NCBI GenBank assembly: GCA_015060245.1
Contig: SUYU01000002.1
Span: 1 to 64,000 of the forward strand
Reading direction: 5' to 3'
DNA from: Bacteroidales bacterium
GTDB lineage: Bacteria > Bacteroidota > Bacteroidia > Bacteroidales > UBA932
DNA length: 64,000 nt
Both the position numbers and the translations under genes were made by a program. The stretch's first letter is position 1, and each line of letters opens with the position of its first letter. Shown here piece by piece: positions 63,728 through 64,000 of this stretch. The notes below the pieces were generated by a model, which was given only the letters and a program-made list of their open reading frames with translations, made no database searches and was not told where the DNA came from.

Positions 63728-63754
63728 GCCGGATAAAGGGTGTCACTATCCGGC
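63728..63754 (-). terminator. Hairpin between the diaminohexanoate dehydrogenase gene and xpt
   Basis: GCCGGATA (63728-63735) pairs with TATCCGGC (63747-63754) around 11 bases, 9 bases past the upstream gene's stop. No T run follows, so termination is likely incomplete or the hairpin has another role. Confidence 0.5.
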
Positions 63755-63763
63755 CCCAATAGG

Positions 63764-64000
63764 TTATACATACAATTTTTCAAAGAGTTCCCTGATAGGC
63801 TGAGACTCCCTTATAATGTTTAGTGTAAGGCTCGCATGTCCTTTTGCAAAGCCATTGCCCACAATAAGGTTGATGTCTTTTCCTACACCTTCTGCGCCAA
63901 GAGCGGCCTTGGTAAAACTTGTTGCCATAGAGAAGAAATATACGCAACCCCTTCCTTTGGTGACAAGAATTGAGGTCATTTCTGTAGATGGTACATTTAC
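63764..64000 (-). CDS. kdd: L-erythro-3,5-diaminohexanoate dehydrogenase, C-terminal fragment (cut by window edge)
   Basis: The last 78 codons of a gene that runs off the right end. The visible residues [38 protein letters not shown] and [20 protein letters not shown] resemble the C terminus of Kdd, which oxidises 3,5-diaminohexanoate in lysine fermentation to butyrate and acetate. The assignment rests on recalled conserved segments; the dinucleotide-binding part is outside the window. In that pathway the lysine 5,6-aminomutase step needs cobalamin. Confidence 0.6.
   Translation of the reverse strand, partial: VNVPSTEMTSILVTKGRGCVYFFSMATSFTKAALGAEGVGKDINLIVGNGFAKGHASLTLNIIRESQPIRELFEKLYV

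Noticed and set aside
63728-63754. Purine riboswitch upstream of xpt
   Set aside because: The hairpin lacks the three-way junction and the conserved loop bases of guanine/xanthine switches.

Overview
The window looks like the chromosome of a gut- or oral-type member of the Bacteroidales (phylum Bacteroidota). The evidence is phylum-specific families (DUF4837, DUF4831, PG0541-type PII-like protein, GLUG-repeat surface lipoproteins, BtuB/BtuG), long Ala/Glu-rich S16, and many promoters of the form TTTG-N18-20-TAnnTTTG. Codon use is fairly uniform. There are no rRNA genes, insertion sequences, integrases, prophage or CRISPR arrays, and no SusC/SusD or carbohydrate-degradation loci. A POT-family peptide transporter, a PepD-type dipeptidase and the 3' end of a lysine-fermentation dehydrogenase (right edge) hint at a peptide- or amino-acid-fermenting lifestyle (inference).

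Layout. 1-1 kb: a perfect palindrome, tRNA-Leu and a non-coding 32/64-bp higher-order tandem repeat. 1-4.3 kb: a cobalamin riboswitch driving btuB-btuG. 4.3-12.4 kb: housekeeping genes (OsmC family, miaB, LEA14-like, SPOR, rpoN, glycine-lipid genes glsA/glsB, upp, radC, rpsT) and tRNA-Glu. 12.6-22.5 kb: envelope and translation genes (DUF4837, rseP, dxr, M23 peptidase, ruvX, def, phosphomannomutase, DUF5009 membrane acetyltransferase-like, rimM, rpsP). 22.6-24.5 kb: a beta-propeller protein and a small accessory patch with a collapsed AAA-ATPase pseudogene, inverted repeats and a sigma-54-like promoter. 24.5-33.4 kb: flippase, patatin/BamA protein, cyclophilin, HAD hydrolase, two nitroreductases, dut, murF. 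33.4-42.7 kb: serine hydrolase, then divergent AraC and TetR regulators flanking a complete RND efflux operon ending in a PII-like protein. 42.7-49.3 kb: glycosyltransferase, LpxL-like acyltransferase, POT transporter, DUF4831, pepD. 49.6-57.6 kb: an operon of two giant GLUG-repeat surface lipoproteins plus an O-acyltransferase, preceded by a DUF2147 gene. 57.7-64 kb: rpsF-rpsR-rplI, YitT family, a TPR/transmembrane/HTH protein, a purine permease with xpt, and the truncated dehydrogenase.

Most noteworthy is the GLUG operon at 49.6-57.1 kb. One of its lipoproteins has its beta-repeat domain interrupted by about 225 residues of predicted helix with two long hydrophobic segments, an arrangement reminiscent of alpha-pore-forming or membrane-inserting domains. 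It is co-transcribed with a second GLUG lipoprotein and a membrane acyltransferase. Other items are the three phased direct repeats between the araC and tetR genes, the POT transporter lacking the first Glu of ExxER, the collapsed ATPase gene with its GACAAT operator-like repeats, and the alternating tandem repeat near the left end. All assignments are by reading the sequence; no database searches were run.
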